Assembly (NCBI GenBank): GCA_025457665.1
Contig: JALOTY010000010.1
Coordinates: 1-64,000, forward strand
Reading direction: 5' to 3'
From: Akkermansiaceae bacterium
Lineage (GTDB): Bacteria; Verrucomicrobiota; Verrucomicrobiia; Verrucomicrobiales; Akkermansiaceae
DNA: 64,000 nucleotides
This document shows, in pieces, positions 26,340 to 36,532 of the stretch. Position 1 is the stretch's first letter. Every line of letters starts with the position of its first letter. The position numbers were made by a program, and so were the translations under genes. Below the pieces are notes generated by a model that saw only the letters and a list, made by a program, of their open reading frames with translations, made no database searches and was not told the origin of the DNA.

Positions 26340-27476
26340 ATGACTTACGTTGCCTTCCGGATGCTGATTGGAGATCGCGCGAAATACATCGGGCTGCTGT
26401 TCGCCGTCGCCTTCTCCACCTTCCTTCTTCAGAACCAGAGTTCGATATTCTCGAACCTGATGAAGCGTGCCGGAAATCAGGTGCGCGATGTCACGGATGC
26501 GGATGTCTGGGTCATGGCACCGCGGACCGATTACTTTGATCAGACCAAGCCTCTGAAGGAGACCGATCTGCTCAAAGTCCGTGGTGTCCGCGGCGTGGAC
26601 TACGCGGTGCGGATTTTCAAGAGCCTGCCCATCGCCAACACCCGCGACGGTCAATTCTCCGCCTGCACCGTGCTGGGCTTGGACGATGCCACTCTCGTCG
26701 GTGCGCCGCGCAACATGATCCTCGGCGACTGGCAGGACCTGTGGAAACCCGAGAGCGTGGTGATCGACAAAGCTGGCTATCTCCTGCTTTTCCCCGGAGA
26801 AGAACTCCGCTTGGGTCGCGAACTCGAACTCAATGACAAAAGGGTGCGCATCGTCGGCATTTCCGATGCCCTCCCCGCCTTCACCACCTTTCCCATCATC
26901 CACGCCCGCTACTCGGAGGCGCTCACTTTCCAAGGACGCCAACGTCAGCAACTATCCTTCGTGCTCGCCCGCCCTCAGTCGGGAGTCGATGCCGAGGAAC
27001 TCGCGGTCCGCATCGCTGAGGAAACCGGTCTCAAGGCGCTCACCAGCCCGCAGTTCCAATGGGCCTCGGTCTCCTACTACCTCCGCAATACCGGCATTCC
27101 CGTGAACTTCGGTATCACGGTGGTGGTGTCGATCATCGTCGGTCTCGTCGTTACCGGACAAACCTTCTACCTCTTCATCCTCGAAAACCTGAAACAGTTC
27201 GGCGCGCTCAAGGCCATCGGTGTCACCAATCGAACGATGCTGGCCATGGTGCTCTTCCAATCGCTCCTCGTCTGGTTTGTCGGTGTGGGTTTCGGCACCG
27301 CCCTCTCCGCCACTTTCTTCAATGTCTCGCCGTTTGTGATCCAACTCCGCCATTTCATCCTGTTCTGGGAATCCGCCGTGGGGGTCGCCGCCTTCATGCT
27401 CCTGGTCATCATCATCGCCAGCTCCGCCGGACTCCTCCGCGTCATCCGGCTCCAACCCGCCGAGGTATTCCGATAA
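26340..27476 (+). CDS. FtsX/DevC-like ABC exporter permease 1
   Basis: A 378-residue inner-membrane permease with the four-helix MacB/FtsX/DevC layout. One N-terminal membrane segment (YIGLLFAVAFSTFLLQ) is followed by a roughly 200-residue extracytoplasmic domain (with DVTDADVWVMAPRTDYFDQ) and three C-terminal segments ending in LRVIRLQPAEVFR. The cytoplasmic loop before the third segment (ENLKQFGALKAIGVTN) would couple to the ATPase. It has no nucleotide-binding domain of its own; the nearest ATPase is at 29315. It is similar over its whole length to permease 2 (28168). Confidence 0.9.
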   Translation: MTYVAFRMLIGDRAKYIGLLFAVAFSTFLLQNQSSIFSNLMKRAGNQVRDVTDADVWVMAPRTDYFDQTKPLKETDLLKVRGVRGVDYAVRIFKSLPIANTRDGQFSACTVLGLDDATLVGAPRNMILGDWQDLWKPESVVIDKAGYLLLFPGEELRLGRELELNDKRVRIVGISDALPAFTTFPIIHARYSEALTFQGRQRQQLSFVLARPQSGVDAEELAVRIAEETGLKALTSPQFQWASVSYYLRNTGIPVNFGITVVVSIIVGLVVTGQTFYLFILENLKQFGALKAIGVTNRTMLAMVLFQSLLVWFVGVGFGTALSATFFNVSPFVIQLRHFILFWESAVGVAAFMLLVIIIASSAGLLRVIRLQPAEVFR

Positions 27477-27484
27477 AAAAAACC

Positions 27485-27496
27485 GAACGCTCGTTC
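27485..27496. promoter_or_regulatory. Second TetR-type operator class, site 1
   Basis: The inverted repeat GAACG-CT-CGTTC lies 52 bases before the second TetR gene. Its arms match those of the site at 27525-27540 and differ entirely from the TTGAC/GTCAA class. Confidence 0.7.
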
Positions 27497-27524
27497 TCTT
27501 TTTGGTTGCACTCTTCGAAAAATA

Positions 27525-27540
27525 GCGAACGTTCGTTCGC
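27525..27540. promoter_or_regulatory. Second TetR-type operator class, site 2
   Basis: The inverted repeat GCGAACG-TT-CGTTCGC ends seven bases before the start of the second TetR gene. Together with the site 40 bases upstream it forms a likely two-dimer binding region for autorepression. Confidence 0.78.
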
Positions 27541-27547
27541 ATCCGCC

Positions 27548-28171
27548 ATGCCACGCCAGACTCCAGACCGTCATGAAGCCCGCCGCGAACAGATTCTCGG
27601 TGTTTGTGTTCAATGTTTCGCCGCCAAGGGTTTTCACCAGACCTCGATGCGCGACATCTGCGCCGCCCTCGATATGAGCCCCGGCGCGCTTTACCGCTAC
27701 TTCGATTCCAAGGAAGCCATCATCGCGGCGATGATCGAGGCCGACCGGACGAGAATGGAGAAGATCTTCGCCAGCATTCCTTTTGACACTCCATTCCCCC
27801 AGGTGGTCGATCAGATGATCACTCTGACCCTTGAAGGCTTTGTCGATGACAGCCTGTTGGTTCTTTTCAACCAGATCAATGCCGAGGGCGCGGTGAATCC
27901 GAAGATCGCCGAGGCCTTGCGGATCCACTACGGGGTGATGACGGACCGGATGGAACTGCTCATCCGCCGGGCGCAGGAGCGCAAGGAAGTCGATGCCGAC
28001 ATCAAACCGCGCGACGCGGCCATTTTCATGATGGCCACCTTCGACGGCCTTTGCCCGCGCTCGGCCTTCGATCCCGCGATCAAATGGCGGAAACTTGCCC
28101 GGGTTTTCACCGGCCTCATCCTCAAGGCGCTTGGCAGCGCTCCCTTGGAAGGAAAAGGAGGCAAAGCATGA
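27548..28171 (+). CDS. TetR-family repressor 2 of the export locus
   Basis: A 207-residue TetR-family regulator, distinct from repressor 1. The helix-turn-helix is TSMRDICAALDMSPGALYRYFDSKEAII (about 33-60, with the PGALYRYF recognition helix). The C-terminal region is helical and its ligand unknown. Its TGA overlaps the ATG of permease 2 (ATGA), so the two are co-translated under the GAACG/CGTTC operators. Strong Shine-Dalgarno sequence AAGGAGG for the next gene lies in its last codons. Confidence 0.93.
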   Translation: MPRQTPDRHEARREQILGVCVQCFAAKGFHQTSMRDICAALDMSPGALYRYFDSKEAIIAAMIEADRTRMEKIFASIPFDTPFPQVVDQMITLTLEGFVDDSLLVLFNQINAEGAVNPKIAEALRIHYGVMTDRMELLIRRAQERKEVDADIKPRDAAIFMMATFDGLCPRSAFDPAIKWRKLARVFTGLILKALGSAPLEGKGGKA

Positions 28172-29301
28172 TTGCGCTGGCCCTCCAGATGCTGCGGCAC
28201 GATGGCGCCAAGTTCCTCACCATGGTTCTGGCTGTGGCCCTCGCCGCCTTTCTCACACAGAACCAGGCCTCGTTTCTCGTGGCTTTTCTGGGCATGACCG
28301 GTTCACAGATCCGCGATGTCCGCGAGGCGGATCTCTGGGTCATGGAGTCGGACACGGAGTGCTTTGATCAGGCCAAGCCCCTCAAGGAAACCGCGGTCCA
28401 AACCGTGCGCGGTTTCGAGGGCGTGGAATGGGCCCTGCCCATGCTGAAGCTCGACACCCATGCCCGCACCGAATCCGGGAAACTGAGCACGATCACCCTG
28501 ATCGGTGTTTCCGAAGACAGCCGCGTGGGCGAACCCAAGATGAGGCAGGGTGAGGCGGCATCGATCTATCAGCGTGACTCCGCAGTCATCGATCCCGGCG
28601 GCATGTCGCTGCTCTATCCGGGAGAAGAGTTTCGCCCCGGGATGAAAATCCGGATTCACGATGAATGGTTGGAGCTGCGGGGCGTGAGTGAGGCATCTCC
28701 TCCTTTCACCGGTTTCCCCATCGTCCACGTCTCCCACGCCACGGCCATGCGCTTGAATCGCGCCGAAAGCCGGTCCACGACTTTTGTCATAGGACGACTG
28801 CGGTCGGATGCGAATGCGGCCGATGTCACCCGCCGGATCCGCGAGAGCACCGGCTGGAAGGCGCTCACCCGCAGCGAATTCGAAGCGGCAAGTTGGAAGT
28901 TCTACTCCGATCAGGGCGTGCCGAACCTTTTCTACATCACCATCACCGTCGGCCTCATCGTTGGCATTGCCTTCACCGGCCAGACCTTCCTGATGTTTGT
29001 GAAGGAAAACGCCCGGGCTTTCACGACGCTCAAGGTGCTCGGCTTCACGCACCACCAACTCGCCCTCATGATGACCGCCCAGGCCGCGCTTGTGGTGGCG
29101 CTGGGTCTGAGCATCGGCACCGCCATGGTCGTCGGCACCACGGAGTTGGCCAAGAGCCTGCCTTTTTTCCGCGGACTCTATCTGCCCTGGCAGGTGAGCC
29201 TCGCCTGCTGCGCGGTGATCGGCTGCGTCACCGTCCTCACCGCCGGCCTCTCCTTCCGCCAGGTCCTGCAACTCAAGCCTGCGGATGTCTTCCGCAGTTA
29301 G
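28168..29301 (+). CDS. FtsX/DevC-like ABC exporter permease 2
   Basis: A 377-residue permease with the same four-segment layout as permease 1: LTMVLAVALAAFLTQNQ near the N terminus, and an extracytoplasmic domain starting at DVREADLWVMESDTECFDQ. Three C-terminal segments follow, ending LQLKPADVFRS. The shared motifs (D-W-VM, FDQAKPLKET, FTGQTF-MF-KEN) show that it is a paralog. AAGGAGG sits five bases before the start. It is followed by the ATPase gene after 13 bases, so it is probably the primary partner of that ATPase. Confidence 0.9.
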   Translation: MIALALQMLRHDGAKFLTMVLAVALAAFLTQNQASFLVAFLGMTGSQIRDVREADLWVMESDTECFDQAKPLKETAVQTVRGFEGVEWALPMLKLDTHARTESGKLSTITLIGVSEDSRVGEPKMRQGEAASIYQRDSAVIDPGGMSLLYPGEEFRPGMKIRIHDEWLELRGVSEASPPFTGFPIVHVSHATAMRLNRAESRSTTFVIGRLRSDANAADVTRRIRESTGWKALTRSEFEAASWKFYSDQGVPNLFYITITVGLIVGIAFTGQTFLMFVKENARAFTTLKVLGFTHHQLALMMTAQAALVVALGLSIGTAMVVGTTELAKSLPFFRGLYLPWQVSLACCAVIGCVTVLTAGLSFRQVLQLKPADVFRS

Positions 29302-29314
29302 ATCCTCCCCATCC

Positions 29315-30019
29315 ATGAATGCCGTCCATTGCCAACAGATCGAGAAATCCTTCGGCTCCGGTGAGACCGAGGTGAAAGTGCTCCGTGGCGTCGATTTCAC
29401 CGCCCACCAAGGGGAAATGACCTTCCTCGTCGGCCCCTCCGGTTGCGGCAAGACGACTCTCATTTCCATCATCGCCGGGCTGCTCGGCAGCGATTCGGGA
29501 AGCGTCGAACTCTTCGGGGAATCCATCGCTTCACTCTCGTCACGCGAGCAGATCCTTTTCCGCCGACGCCATCTCGGCTTCGTCTTCCAACAATACAATC
29601 TCCTCCCCTCCCTCACCGCTGCGGAAAACGCCGCCGTGCCGCTCTTCGCCGCAGGCATGAATCGCAAGGCCGCGGTGGCAAAGGCGGCGGATTTGTTAGA
29701 TCGACTCGGCATCGGCCACCGCGCCCACGCCCTGCCGCGCCTGCTTTCCGGCGGTCAGCAGCAGCGCGTCGCCCTCGCCCGCGCGCTGGTTCACGAACCA
29801 CGCCTGATCATTTGCGACGAGCCCACCGCCGCGCTCGATCACAAGAGCGGCGAATCCGTGATGGAATTGCTTTCCAACTCCGCCGTGCACCCCGACCGCG
29901 CGGTCATCGTCGTGACCCACGACAACCGGGTTTTCCATTTCGCCCACCGCATCGCCCATATGGACGACGGTGTCATCACCCACACCGAATCCTCCGCCCC
30001 GACCGCCGCCACTCACTGA
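29315..30019 (+). CDS. MacB/LolD-type ABC exporter ATPase
   Basis: A 234-residue ATP-binding subunit with every motif intact: Walker A VGPSGCGKTTL (about 36-46), Q-loop FVFQQYNLLPS, signature LSGGQQQRVALARAL (about 138-152), Walker B LIICDEPTAALD and the switch VVTHD. It belongs to the MacB/LolD/DevA group that powers FtsX-like permeases. As the only ATPase in the locus it presumably serves both permeases. ATG at 29315 is chosen over an upstream in-frame start inside the preceding gene. Confidence 0.95.
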   Translation: MNAVHCQQIEKSFGSGETEVKVLRGVDFTAHQGEMTFLVGPSGCGKTTLISIIAGLLGSDSGSVELFGESIASLSSREQILFRRRHLGFVFQQYNLLPSLTAAENAAVPLFAAGMNRKAAVAKAADLLDRLGIGHRAHALPRLLSGGQQQRVALARALVHEPRLIICDEPTAALDHKSGESVMELLSNSAVHPDRAVIVVTHDNRVFHFAHRIAHMDDGVITHTESSAPTAATH

Positions 30020-30028
30020 TCCATTGCC

Positions 30029-30979
30029 ATGAATACCAAAGGCCTCATCCTCCCTGTCATTGCCGGTGCCTGCTGCGTCTATGCCGCCGTATCGATCGCC
30101 AGCACCCAGCCCGAGAAGATTCTAACAGACCCGCCCCAGCCTCCTCCCCGTTCCCAATACACGCACAGCATCGCCGCGGTGGGATTGATCGAGCCTTCTT
30201 CGGAAAGCATCAGTATCGGCAGCCATCGGTCCGGCATCGTCATTGCGGTGAAAGTCCAGGCCGGTGACAAGGTCGAAAAGAACGCGCCTCTGTTCACGCT
30301 CGATCAGAAGGATCTCGATGCCGACCGCGAGGTGGCCCTCGCCCGCATCCGGCTTTCACGGGCCGATGCCGATGCCGCACGGGTCCTCTTGGAGCAATCG
30401 CAACGACGCCTCACCGCCGCGAATGCTCTCGATGACCCACGGGCCCTTTCCTCCGAGGAGCGGGCCGATCGTGCGTCTGAAGCCGCCCGACTCGAAGCCC
30501 AGGTCGCCTCGGCCGATGCCGCAGTGGAACTGGCCGAAGCCGAACTGAAAACGGTGGAAACGGAGATCGATCGCTGCACCGTCCGTTCGCCCATCGCCGG
30601 GACCGTCCTTCAGGTCGATCTCCGTGAGGGAGAATTTGTGAGCAGTGGCACAGGCACGGCTGCCCCCATGGTGATCGGCCTCATCGAGCCGCTGAATCTG
30701 CGTGCGGACATCGATGAATTCGAAATCGCCCGATTGAAGCCCGGAGCCAAAGCGATGGCGACGCCGCGTGGCGATTCCGGTCGCGGCTACGAACTCGAAT
30801 TTGTCCGCTTTGAACCCCTTGTCATTCCGAAAAAATCGCTGACAGGTGATGCCACCGAGCGCGTCGATACCCGGGTGCTGCAAGCGGTCTATCGTGTGGT
30901 CAGCCCCGATGACTCGCTCTTTGTCGGCCAGCAGATGGACGTCTTTATCGAATCCCTTCCCCGCAATACCGAATCATGA
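30029..30979 (+). CDS. HlyD/DevB-type membrane fusion protein
   Basis: A 316-residue periplasmic adaptor with an N-terminal membrane anchor (LILPVIAGACCVYAAVSIA). The first half-lipoyl motif is SGIVIAVKVQAGDKVEKN (about 70-87), a coiled-coil hairpin spans about 95-180, and the second half-lipoyl is CTVRSPIAGTVLQVDLREG. A beta-barrel tail follows. It would bridge the inner-membrane permease/ATPase to the TolC-like protein encoded next, with which it overlaps by ATGA. Confidence 0.94.
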   Translation: MNTKGLILPVIAGACCVYAAVSIASTQPEKILTDPPQPPPRSQYTHSIAAVGLIEPSSESISIGSHRSGIVIAVKVQAGDKVEKNAPLFTLDQKDLDADREVALARIRLSRADADAARVLLEQSQRRLTAANALDDPRALSSEERADRASEAARLEAQVASADAAVELAEAELKTVETEIDRCTVRSPIAGTVLQVDLREGEFVSSGTGTAAPMVIGLIEPLNLRADIDEFEIARLKPGAKAMATPRGDSGRGYELEFVRFEPLVIPKKSLTGDATERVDTRVLQAVYRVVSPDDSLFVGQQMDVFIESLPRNTES

Positions 30980-32361
30980 AATCCTCTTTGCCCTCAATCA
31001 TCATCGCTCCTCTTCTGCTCGCTGGCTGCGCTCTGGGCCCGGACTTTGCCCTGCCGGGGCTTTCGGCCGGAGGCACTTGGAAACAGAGCACCTCGATGAA
31101 AGGCACGGCCCTGCCGGACGAGTGGTGGCGGCTTTTCCGCGATGCGGAGTTGAACCGACTCGTGCAACGTGCCATCGATGCCAACCCGGACATCGCCGCC
31201 GCCCGTGCCCGTCGCGACACGGCCCGCGCTTTGGTGGGCGTAGATCGTGCGAGGCTTTTTCCGCGCCTTGATGTGAATTCATCCACCGGGATCGACCGCA
31301 ACTCCGCCAACGGTGCCTTTCCGATCCAGAACCTCGAAAACCAAAGCTATCGCGCCGGTTTCGATTTCTCTTATGACCTCGATCTCTGGGGCTCGAACCG
31401 CCGGAGCATCGAAGCCGCCGAAGCGGAAGCCAGCGCCGCCGATGCCCTTCTCGCCGCCCAGCGTCTCGGCATCGCTTCCGAAGTGGCCCGGCAGTATTTC
31501 ACTCTGCGCGGGCTCGATGCCCAGGAAGCCATTCTCAATGAAACCATCGCCAGCCGTGAAGAAGCCTTGTCCTTGGAGAAATCCAGAAACGATGCCGGTC
31601 TAACAGACGGACTATCGACCAGCCGTGCCCGCACTGAAGTGGAGCGTGCGAAAAACGATCTGGCCCTGATTCAGCGTCGCCGTGGCTCGACCGAACACGC
31701 CCTGGCCGTGCTCTGCGGCACGCGTCCGGGTGCGTTTTCCGTTTCGAAGAAAAACTCCACCGCAGCCCTGCCGCGCATCGCTCCCGGTTTGCCGGCGGAG
31801 GTGCTTGCCCGTCGACCGGACATGCGTGCGGCCGAGCAATCCCTGCGTGCGGCGAACGCCCGCATCGGAGTGGCGGAAGCGGCCTTCTATCCGGACATCT
31901 CGCTGACTGGCTCGGCCGGACTGGATTCGGTGGACGCCTCATCTTTCCTCCAGTGGGAAAGCCGGGTGCTTTCGCTGGGCGCCGGACTTGCCGCGCCCTT
32001 GCTTGATGGCGGGACGAACCGCGCCAACTACGATGCCTCCCGTAGTCGATACGAGGAAAGCCTTGCACGCTATCGGCAAACCATGCTTGTCGCCCTGCGC
32101 GAGGTGGAGGACGCCCTTGTGGATCTGCAAGGCCTCGGCCGTTCGCGCCGTGCCCTCGATGCCGCTCTGGATAGCGCCGGGGAGACCCGCAAGCTGTCAT
32201 TCCAACGATATGACAAAGGGCTTTCGAGCTACTTTGAAGTCGTGGAGGCCGATCGCGATGTCCTCCAAATCCGCCTGGCCTTGGCGGAAGTGGACGCCCA
32301 GCAGAGGGTTTCCCTGGCCGCACTGGCAGCTGCCCTCGGTGGCGGTTGGGATGGCAAATGA
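30976..32361 (+). CDS. TolC/NodT-type outer-membrane efflux lipoprotein
   Basis: A 461-residue outer-membrane factor with a lipoprotein signal (SIIIAPLLLAGCALGPDF). The two OEP repeats are visible: long helices rich in Ala/Glu/Arg with the motifs LDLWG (about 134) in the first half and RPDMRAAEQSLRAANARIGVAEAAFYP at its pseudo-repeat. The C-terminal VVEADRDVLQIRLALAEV block is typical of NodT-type factors. It completes a tripartite export machine. The region after its stop contains a GC-rich hairpin without T-run before the convergent gene at 32393. Confidence 0.95.
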   Translation: MKSSLPSIIIAPLLLAGCALGPDFALPGLSAGGTWKQSTSMKGTALPDEWWRLFRDAELNRLVQRAIDANPDIAAARARRDTARALVGVDRARLFPRLDVNSSTGIDRNSANGAFPIQNLENQSYRAGFDFSYDLDLWGSNRRSIEAAEAEASAADALLAAQRLGIASEVARQYFTLRGLDAQEAILNETIASREEALSLEKSRNDAGLTDGLSTSRARTEVERAKNDLALIQRRRGSTEHALAVLCGTRPGAFSVSKKNSTAALPRIAPGLPAEVLARRPDMRAAEQSLRAANARIGVAEAAFYPDISLTGSAGLDSVDASSFLQWESRVLSLGAGLAAPLLDGGTNRANYDASRSRYEESLARYRQTMLVALREVEDALVDLQGLGRSRRALDAALDSAGETRKLSFQRYDKGLSSYFEVVEADRDVLQIRLALAEVDAQQRVSLAALAAALGGGWDGK

Positions 32362-32392
32362 AGCATGACAGCCCTGTCCGGAGATCCGGCTG

Positions 32393-33157
32393 TTAGGGAA
32401 CGCGGAAGGTTTTTCCCGCAAGCCAACCACGAACCACTTCCGGATCACTGGTCAAACAGCCATGCACCCGGTAGCTGGATTTTTTAAGCACCTCGGCATG
32501 CTCCTCACTTTCGTCCACCACGCACCACGGTTTCGATCCCGAGGAGTGGACAAAGCGGAACCCGTCCTCACGGCAGACCAGAAAACCGACATGGGTGTCC
32601 AGTCCCACGATCCGGATCCCGGGGGCCATGCGTTTCAGTTCCCGGGTGAAGGTTTCATAAGGCACACCCGCCCTCAGGGTCATTGCGGATTTCGGCAGGA
32701 AGGTGCGGAGGATGAGTTGTGAAGGCTGCTTGGCGAGCTTGAAGCGATCCACACGAAACCCCGCATCCTTGAGCAGTGTGGCGACAAAATACCCGCAGGC
32801 CACCGGCTTTTCCCCGGGGCCCGCTGCCGTGCCATGGAAATTCCATGGCGTGCCCATCCAGCAATCCATCATCGCCGGCAGGATCTCATTGAGGAACTCC
32901 CTCGCCTCGTCCTCCACCTTCACGCGCTCCGCCTGAGAGTTCGCACTGCGATGTTTCTCCGCCAGCACGCCCCTCCAGCGCTCGGCCTCGGCCTTGAGGC
33001 TGGCATAGCGATCGGGATCGGGAATTCTTTTCCCCTTCACCAAGATGGCCGGTGAACCGGGTGTGGGAGCACCCGTAAAATAACCACGGAAAACCCAAGC
33101 TCCCGCAATCACGATCGCAAGGAGCACAAAGAACAGGATCTTTCCGTTAGGCCTCAT
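32393..33157 (-). CDS. Membrane-anchored papain-like (NlpC/P60-type) hydrolase
   Basis: A 254-residue protein with a single N-terminal membrane anchor (ILFFVLLAIVIAGAWVF), the rest extracytoplasmic. The candidate nucleophile is the cysteine in PVACGYFVATLLKDAGF (about residue 120). A histidine follows in GLDTHVGFLVCR, and a WCVVDESEE block is near the C terminus, an order typical of NlpC/P60-like cysteine peptidases. A linear cysteine-then-histidine order distinguishes it from the permuted YiiX-like gene at 23266. Substrate unknown. Confidence 0.65.
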   Translation of the reverse strand: MRPNGKILFFVLLAIVIAGAWVFRGYFTGAPTPGSPAILVKGKRIPDPDRYASLKAEAERWRGVLAEKHRSANSQAERVKVEDEAREFLNEILPAMMDCWMGTPWNFHGTAAGPGEKPVACGYFVATLLKDAGFRVDRFKLAKQPSQLILRTFLPKSAMTLRAGVPYETFTRELKRMAPGIRIVGLDTHVGFLVCREDGFRFVHSSGSKPWCVVDESEEHAEVLKKSSYRVHGCLTSDPEVVRGWLAGKTFRVP

Positions 33158-33206
33158 GATGGTCTGCCACGCCGGATCAGACTCCCGGAAGCGCGGCTTT
33201 GTTCAT

Positions 33207-33983
33207 TCATTTCATCCGCCCCACTTGCGGCCGCACCGGAATCCCCCGCGAGGCGAAATGCTGCTTGGCTTCGCCCACCGTGTGAGTCCCGAAATGGAAG
33301 ATGCTCGCTGCCAGGACAGCATCCGCCCGACCTCGTTCGAGGACCTCCACCATGTGATCCAAATTGCCCGCACCACCACTCGCGATCACCGGAATGCCCA
33401 CGGCGCTGGATACCGCCGCCGTCAACTCGCAATCGTATCCCGCCTGCGTGCCGTCGGCATCCATGCTGGTCAGCAGGATCTCCCCCGCCCCGCGACGCCA
33501 GACTTCTTTCGCCCACTCCACAGCGTCCAACCCCACCGGCTTGCGCCCCCCGTGAGTGTAAACCCCCCACTTCCCCGGACCCTCGCGCTTGGCATCGATG
33601 GCCACCACAATGCACTGCGCACCGAAGGCCTTCGCCCCCGCGTCCACCAGACCGGGATCATTCACCGCCGCCGTGTTCACCCCCACCTTGTCCGCCCCGG
33701 CGAGCAGCATTTCCCGCATGTTTTCCACCGTGCGAATCCCGCCACCCACGGTCAGCGGGATGAAACAATGCTCTGCGGTCCGCCGGACGACATCGACCAT
33801 CGTCGCGCGATTGTCGGACGATGCCGTGATGTCGAGAAACACCAACTCGTCCGCCTGCTGGGCATTGTAAGCCATCGCGCACTCGACCGGGTCACCGGCA
33901 TCGATGAGATCGACGAAGTTCACGCCTTTGACCACGCGACCGTCGGTCACGTCCAGGCAGGAGATGATGCGTTTGGCGAGCAC
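33207..33983 (-). CDS. hisF: Imidazole glycerol phosphate synthase, cyclase subunit
   Basis: A 258-residue (beta/alpha)8 enzyme that with HisH makes imidazole-glycerol phosphate and AICAR in histidine synthesis. Motifs: [19 protein letters not shown] with the catalytic Asp near residue 11, [19 protein letters not shown] (phosphate site), VAIDAKREG (second catalytic Asp near 130) and [15 protein letters not shown]. The GTG at 33983 is preferred because it restores the normal family N terminus; a longer in-frame extension to 34028 is possible. Other his genes are not adjacent. Confidence 0.95.
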   Translation of the reverse strand: MLAKRIISCLDVTDGRVVKGVNFVDLIDAGDPVECAMAYNAQQADELVFLDITASSDNRATMVDVVRRTAEHCFIPLTVGGGIRTVENMREMLLAGADKVGVNTAAVNDPGLVDAGAKAFGAQCIVVAIDAKREGPGKWGVYTHGGRKPVGLDAVEWAKEVWRRGAGEILLTSMDADGTQAGYDCELTAAVSSAVGIPVIASGGAGNLDHMVEVLERGRADAVLAASIFHFGTHTVGEAKQHFASRGIPVRPQVGRMK

Positions 33984-34050
33984 GCGGAGAGACAAACCGC
34001 CCGGAAGCCGCTTGTCCACCCTGAGCATCCATCCACCCCGCGGGTGAGGG

Positions 34051-36453
34051 TCATTTCCCCATCAGATAGCCGAGCAGATCGCGCAGTTCCTTCTCGTTGA
34101 GACGATTGATCAGCCCCGGAGGCATCGGCGAAACCGGCGATTTCCTCCGCTCTTTCATCTCACTGCGGACCACCTCGGTGCGTTGGGAGAAATCGAAGGG
34201 GTTGATGGCGATGATCATTTTCTCGTCCTTCTCATCGACCTGTTTGCCAATCACCTGACTTCCATCCTCCTTGGAGAAAACCTCGAAGGAATACTGATCG
34301 GAAACCTCCGCACTCGGATCGACCAAGGCCACGGCAAGGTCATGAAGCGAGAATCGACCCGCCACCGTGGTCAAGTCCGGACCTGCGGCTCCACCTTGCC
34401 CGCCCACGCTATGACAGGCGGCACAGAGGCTGGCCTCGAACATTTTCCGGCCGTGCTCGCGATCGAAATCCCCCTTGCTTCCCACCGCGACGATCTCTTC
34501 AACCGTCCATGGTCGTCCGGGACCTTTGACCGGGGGCAGATTCGCAAACGGATCACGCGGCGGCGGCAGGTCGCCGATGCGCTTGCGCTCCTCCGGTGTC
34601 GCGCTCGCCAGGGCATCTTCGCGGATTCGATCGAGGAAACCGCCGTAGCTCATGCCGCCATGGCGGTTTTTCAGGCGCTTGATCCATTCGAAATACCTCG
34701 CCCGCTCTTGCTCCTGCCAAGGACCTTCGACGACACGCAGGCAGGCCAGATAGTGGATCACCTGGGACGGCGGCTGGTTTTCCATCATCCGCTTGATACC
34801 CGGGCCATAGTGGGAATTCCGGGTGATCAGCTCCGCCCAATCCGGCGCCGGCTCCGGCCCCGCGGCATCCATGAGCCCCAGAGCACGGCCGACCACACCC
34901 GGAGCACGCAGGTAACTCAGCACCACGCAAAGCTCGCGATTCAGGCGGTCGTCCGTCGCAGGGAAGGAGGCATCGATCTTGCCGAGCACCATCCCGCGCC
35001 ACGCCGGATCGGCCTTTTCGGCGCGGACGAAAGCGATGCCGGCCGCGCGCAGCCAGGCAACCTTCTGATCGCGGTCCAGCGCGTTCCAATCGATTTTCCC
35101 CAATCGCTCGAAGGCCTGCGCAGCCCGTTTCGCCCGGGCATCGATGATGGCCGCGCCAATGTCCGCCCACGCCGATCCTCCGGGCAGCTCGGTCACTCCC
35201 GAGGTTTCCAGAACCACCCGCGCCATCTGGCGTTCGGTCCTGTCGGCCGATCCCAAGGCGGCCTTCGCCTCCTCCACCGTCATCGGTGCCGAAAGCGCCT
35301 CCGCATAGGCCACCGGGGCCGTGCTTTCTGCGCCCACATAGGTGAGACGCCAGAGGGCCGAGGCGGTGCGACGCCCCCCGGTGAGGAAATACATCGCTCC
35401 ATCGGCACCCACCACGGCATCGGTCAGCGGCATTCCCGGTCCCGCGACCATTTCCTCCTTGGTGGCGCTGTAGCCGCGGCCTTTTTTCTGGAGATGGATC
35501 GCGTAAACCGTGCCGAAGGTCCAGTCGAAGGCATAGAGCGCACGCTGATAGCGCTCGGGAAACTTGGCCCCGCGCCCGGAGACCAGTCCGGTGGGGGAGC
35601 CGGGTCCGATGTCCACCACGGCCGACATACTATCTTCATAGTATTCCGGCCATTTCCCCGAACCGTTTCGCCAACCGAACTCCGAGCCCGGGAAGGCATG
35701 GCAGATCCGCGTGGGGCGATACCAAGGCATGCCGAAGTCCCATTCCATGTCGGCATCGTAGGCAAAAAGTTCGCCCTGATCATTGAAGGCGATGTCGTAG
35801 GCATTGCGGTATCCCGTGGAAACGAGTTCCCAGTCCTTGCCGTCCGGCCGGAATCGGGCGATCCACCCCCCCGGAGCCATGCAATTCACCGCGTGACCCC
35901 GTGGGTCGGGCATGCGGGGCAGCAGATGATCCTCTCCCCATCCGGGAAACACCGGACCGCGGTTGATCTCGGGGACGCCGGTGTGGTTTCCGGCGACCAC
36001 ATAGATCCATGCCCCGTCTGGCGATGCCACCAAAGCGTGCGGCCCGTGTTCACCACGGCCACGGAAGCCCTTGAGCTGGGTGACGGTTTCCAATTCGCCA
36101 TCCTCGTCCATGTCCCGGACGACATAGACCCCCTCGGGATTTCCCACCGATTCATTCACGGTCACGTAGAGTGCCCCCTGATGCCACAAAACCCCGTGGG
36201 CACCACCCAGAGGCAGGACCAGTTTCACCGGAGTCATGTCGCCTGCCGGATCGAGTCGATAAAGCCCGCCATACTGGTCGGCGCCAATGAGTCGACCCTT
36301 GGCATCCACAGTCATCGCCACCCAAGAGCCTTCGCCCTGGGCGAGGTCGCGGAGTTTTTCCACTTTGAAGCCCTCCGCCACCTTCAATTCCGCCGCACCC
36401 GCCGCGAGCACCACACCAAAATAGGCAAAAAATCCAGCCACCTGTCGAATCAT
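34051..36453 (-). CDS. PVC-type dehydrogenase-like/HEAT/CxxCH cytochrome c protein
   Basis: An 800-residue secreted protein (signal [17 protein letters not shown]). It has three parts: a sorbosone-dehydrogenase-like beta-propeller (about 25-390; [39 protein letters not shown]), a helical HEAT-like middle (about 400-620) and a C-terminal cytochrome c domain. The last has a haem site CAACH near 680 and a methionine-rich tail ([13 protein letters not shown]) suited as the distal ligand. This architecture is characteristic of Verrucomicrobiota and Planctomycetota. Likely role: periplasmic carbohydrate oxidation or electron transfer. It follows a gap upstream of hisF. Confidence 0.9.
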   Translation of the reverse strand: MIRQVAGFFAYFGVVLAAGAAELKVAEGFKVEKLRDLAQGEGSWVAMTVDAKGRLIGADQYGGLYRLDPAGDMTPVKLVLPLGGAHGVLWHQGALYVTVNESVGNPEGVYVVRDMDEDGELETVTQLKGFRGRGEHGPHALVASPDGAWIYVVAGNHTGVPEINRGPVFPGWGEDHLLPRMPDPRGHAVNCMAPGGWIARFRPDGKDWELVSTGYRNAYDIAFNDQGELFAYDADMEWDFGMPWYRPTRICHAFPGSEFGWRNGSGKWPEYYEDSMSAVVDIGPGSPTGLVSGRGAKFPERYQRALYAFDWTFGTVYAIHLQKKGRGYSATKEEMVAGPGMPLTDAVVGADGAMYFLTGGRRTASALWRLTYVGAESTAPVAYAEALSAPMTVEEAKAALGSADRTERQMARVVLETSGVTELPGGSAWADIGAAIIDARAKRAAQAFERLGKIDWNALDRDQKVAWLRAAGIAFVRAEKADPAWRGMVLGKIDASFPATDDRLNRELCVVLSYLRAPGVVGRALGLMDAAGPEPAPDWAELITRNSHYGPGIKRMMENQPPSQVIHYLACLRVVEGPWQEQERARYFEWIKRLKNRHGGMSYGGFLDRIREDALASATPEERKRIGDLPPPRDPFANLPPVKGPGRPWTVEEIVAVGSKGDFDREHGRKMFEASLCAACHSVGGQGGAAGPDLTTVAGRFSLHDLAVALVDPSAEVSDQYSFEVFSKEDGSQVIGKQVDEKDEKMIIAINPFDFSQRTEVVRSEMKERRKSPVSPMPPGLINRLNEKELRDLLGYLMGK

Positions 36454-36532
36454 GGCACGCGATACGAAGCGACTTTCAGGAAAATTTCCCCATCCCTGTC
36501 ATCGCTTTTCCGACAGAGCCATCCCGGCCTGC

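Noticed and set aside
32367..32392. Hairpin after the TolC-like gene as a terminator
   Set aside because: ACAGCC/GGCTGT and CCGGA/TCCGG stems are competing and there is no T-run, so termination cannot be supported.
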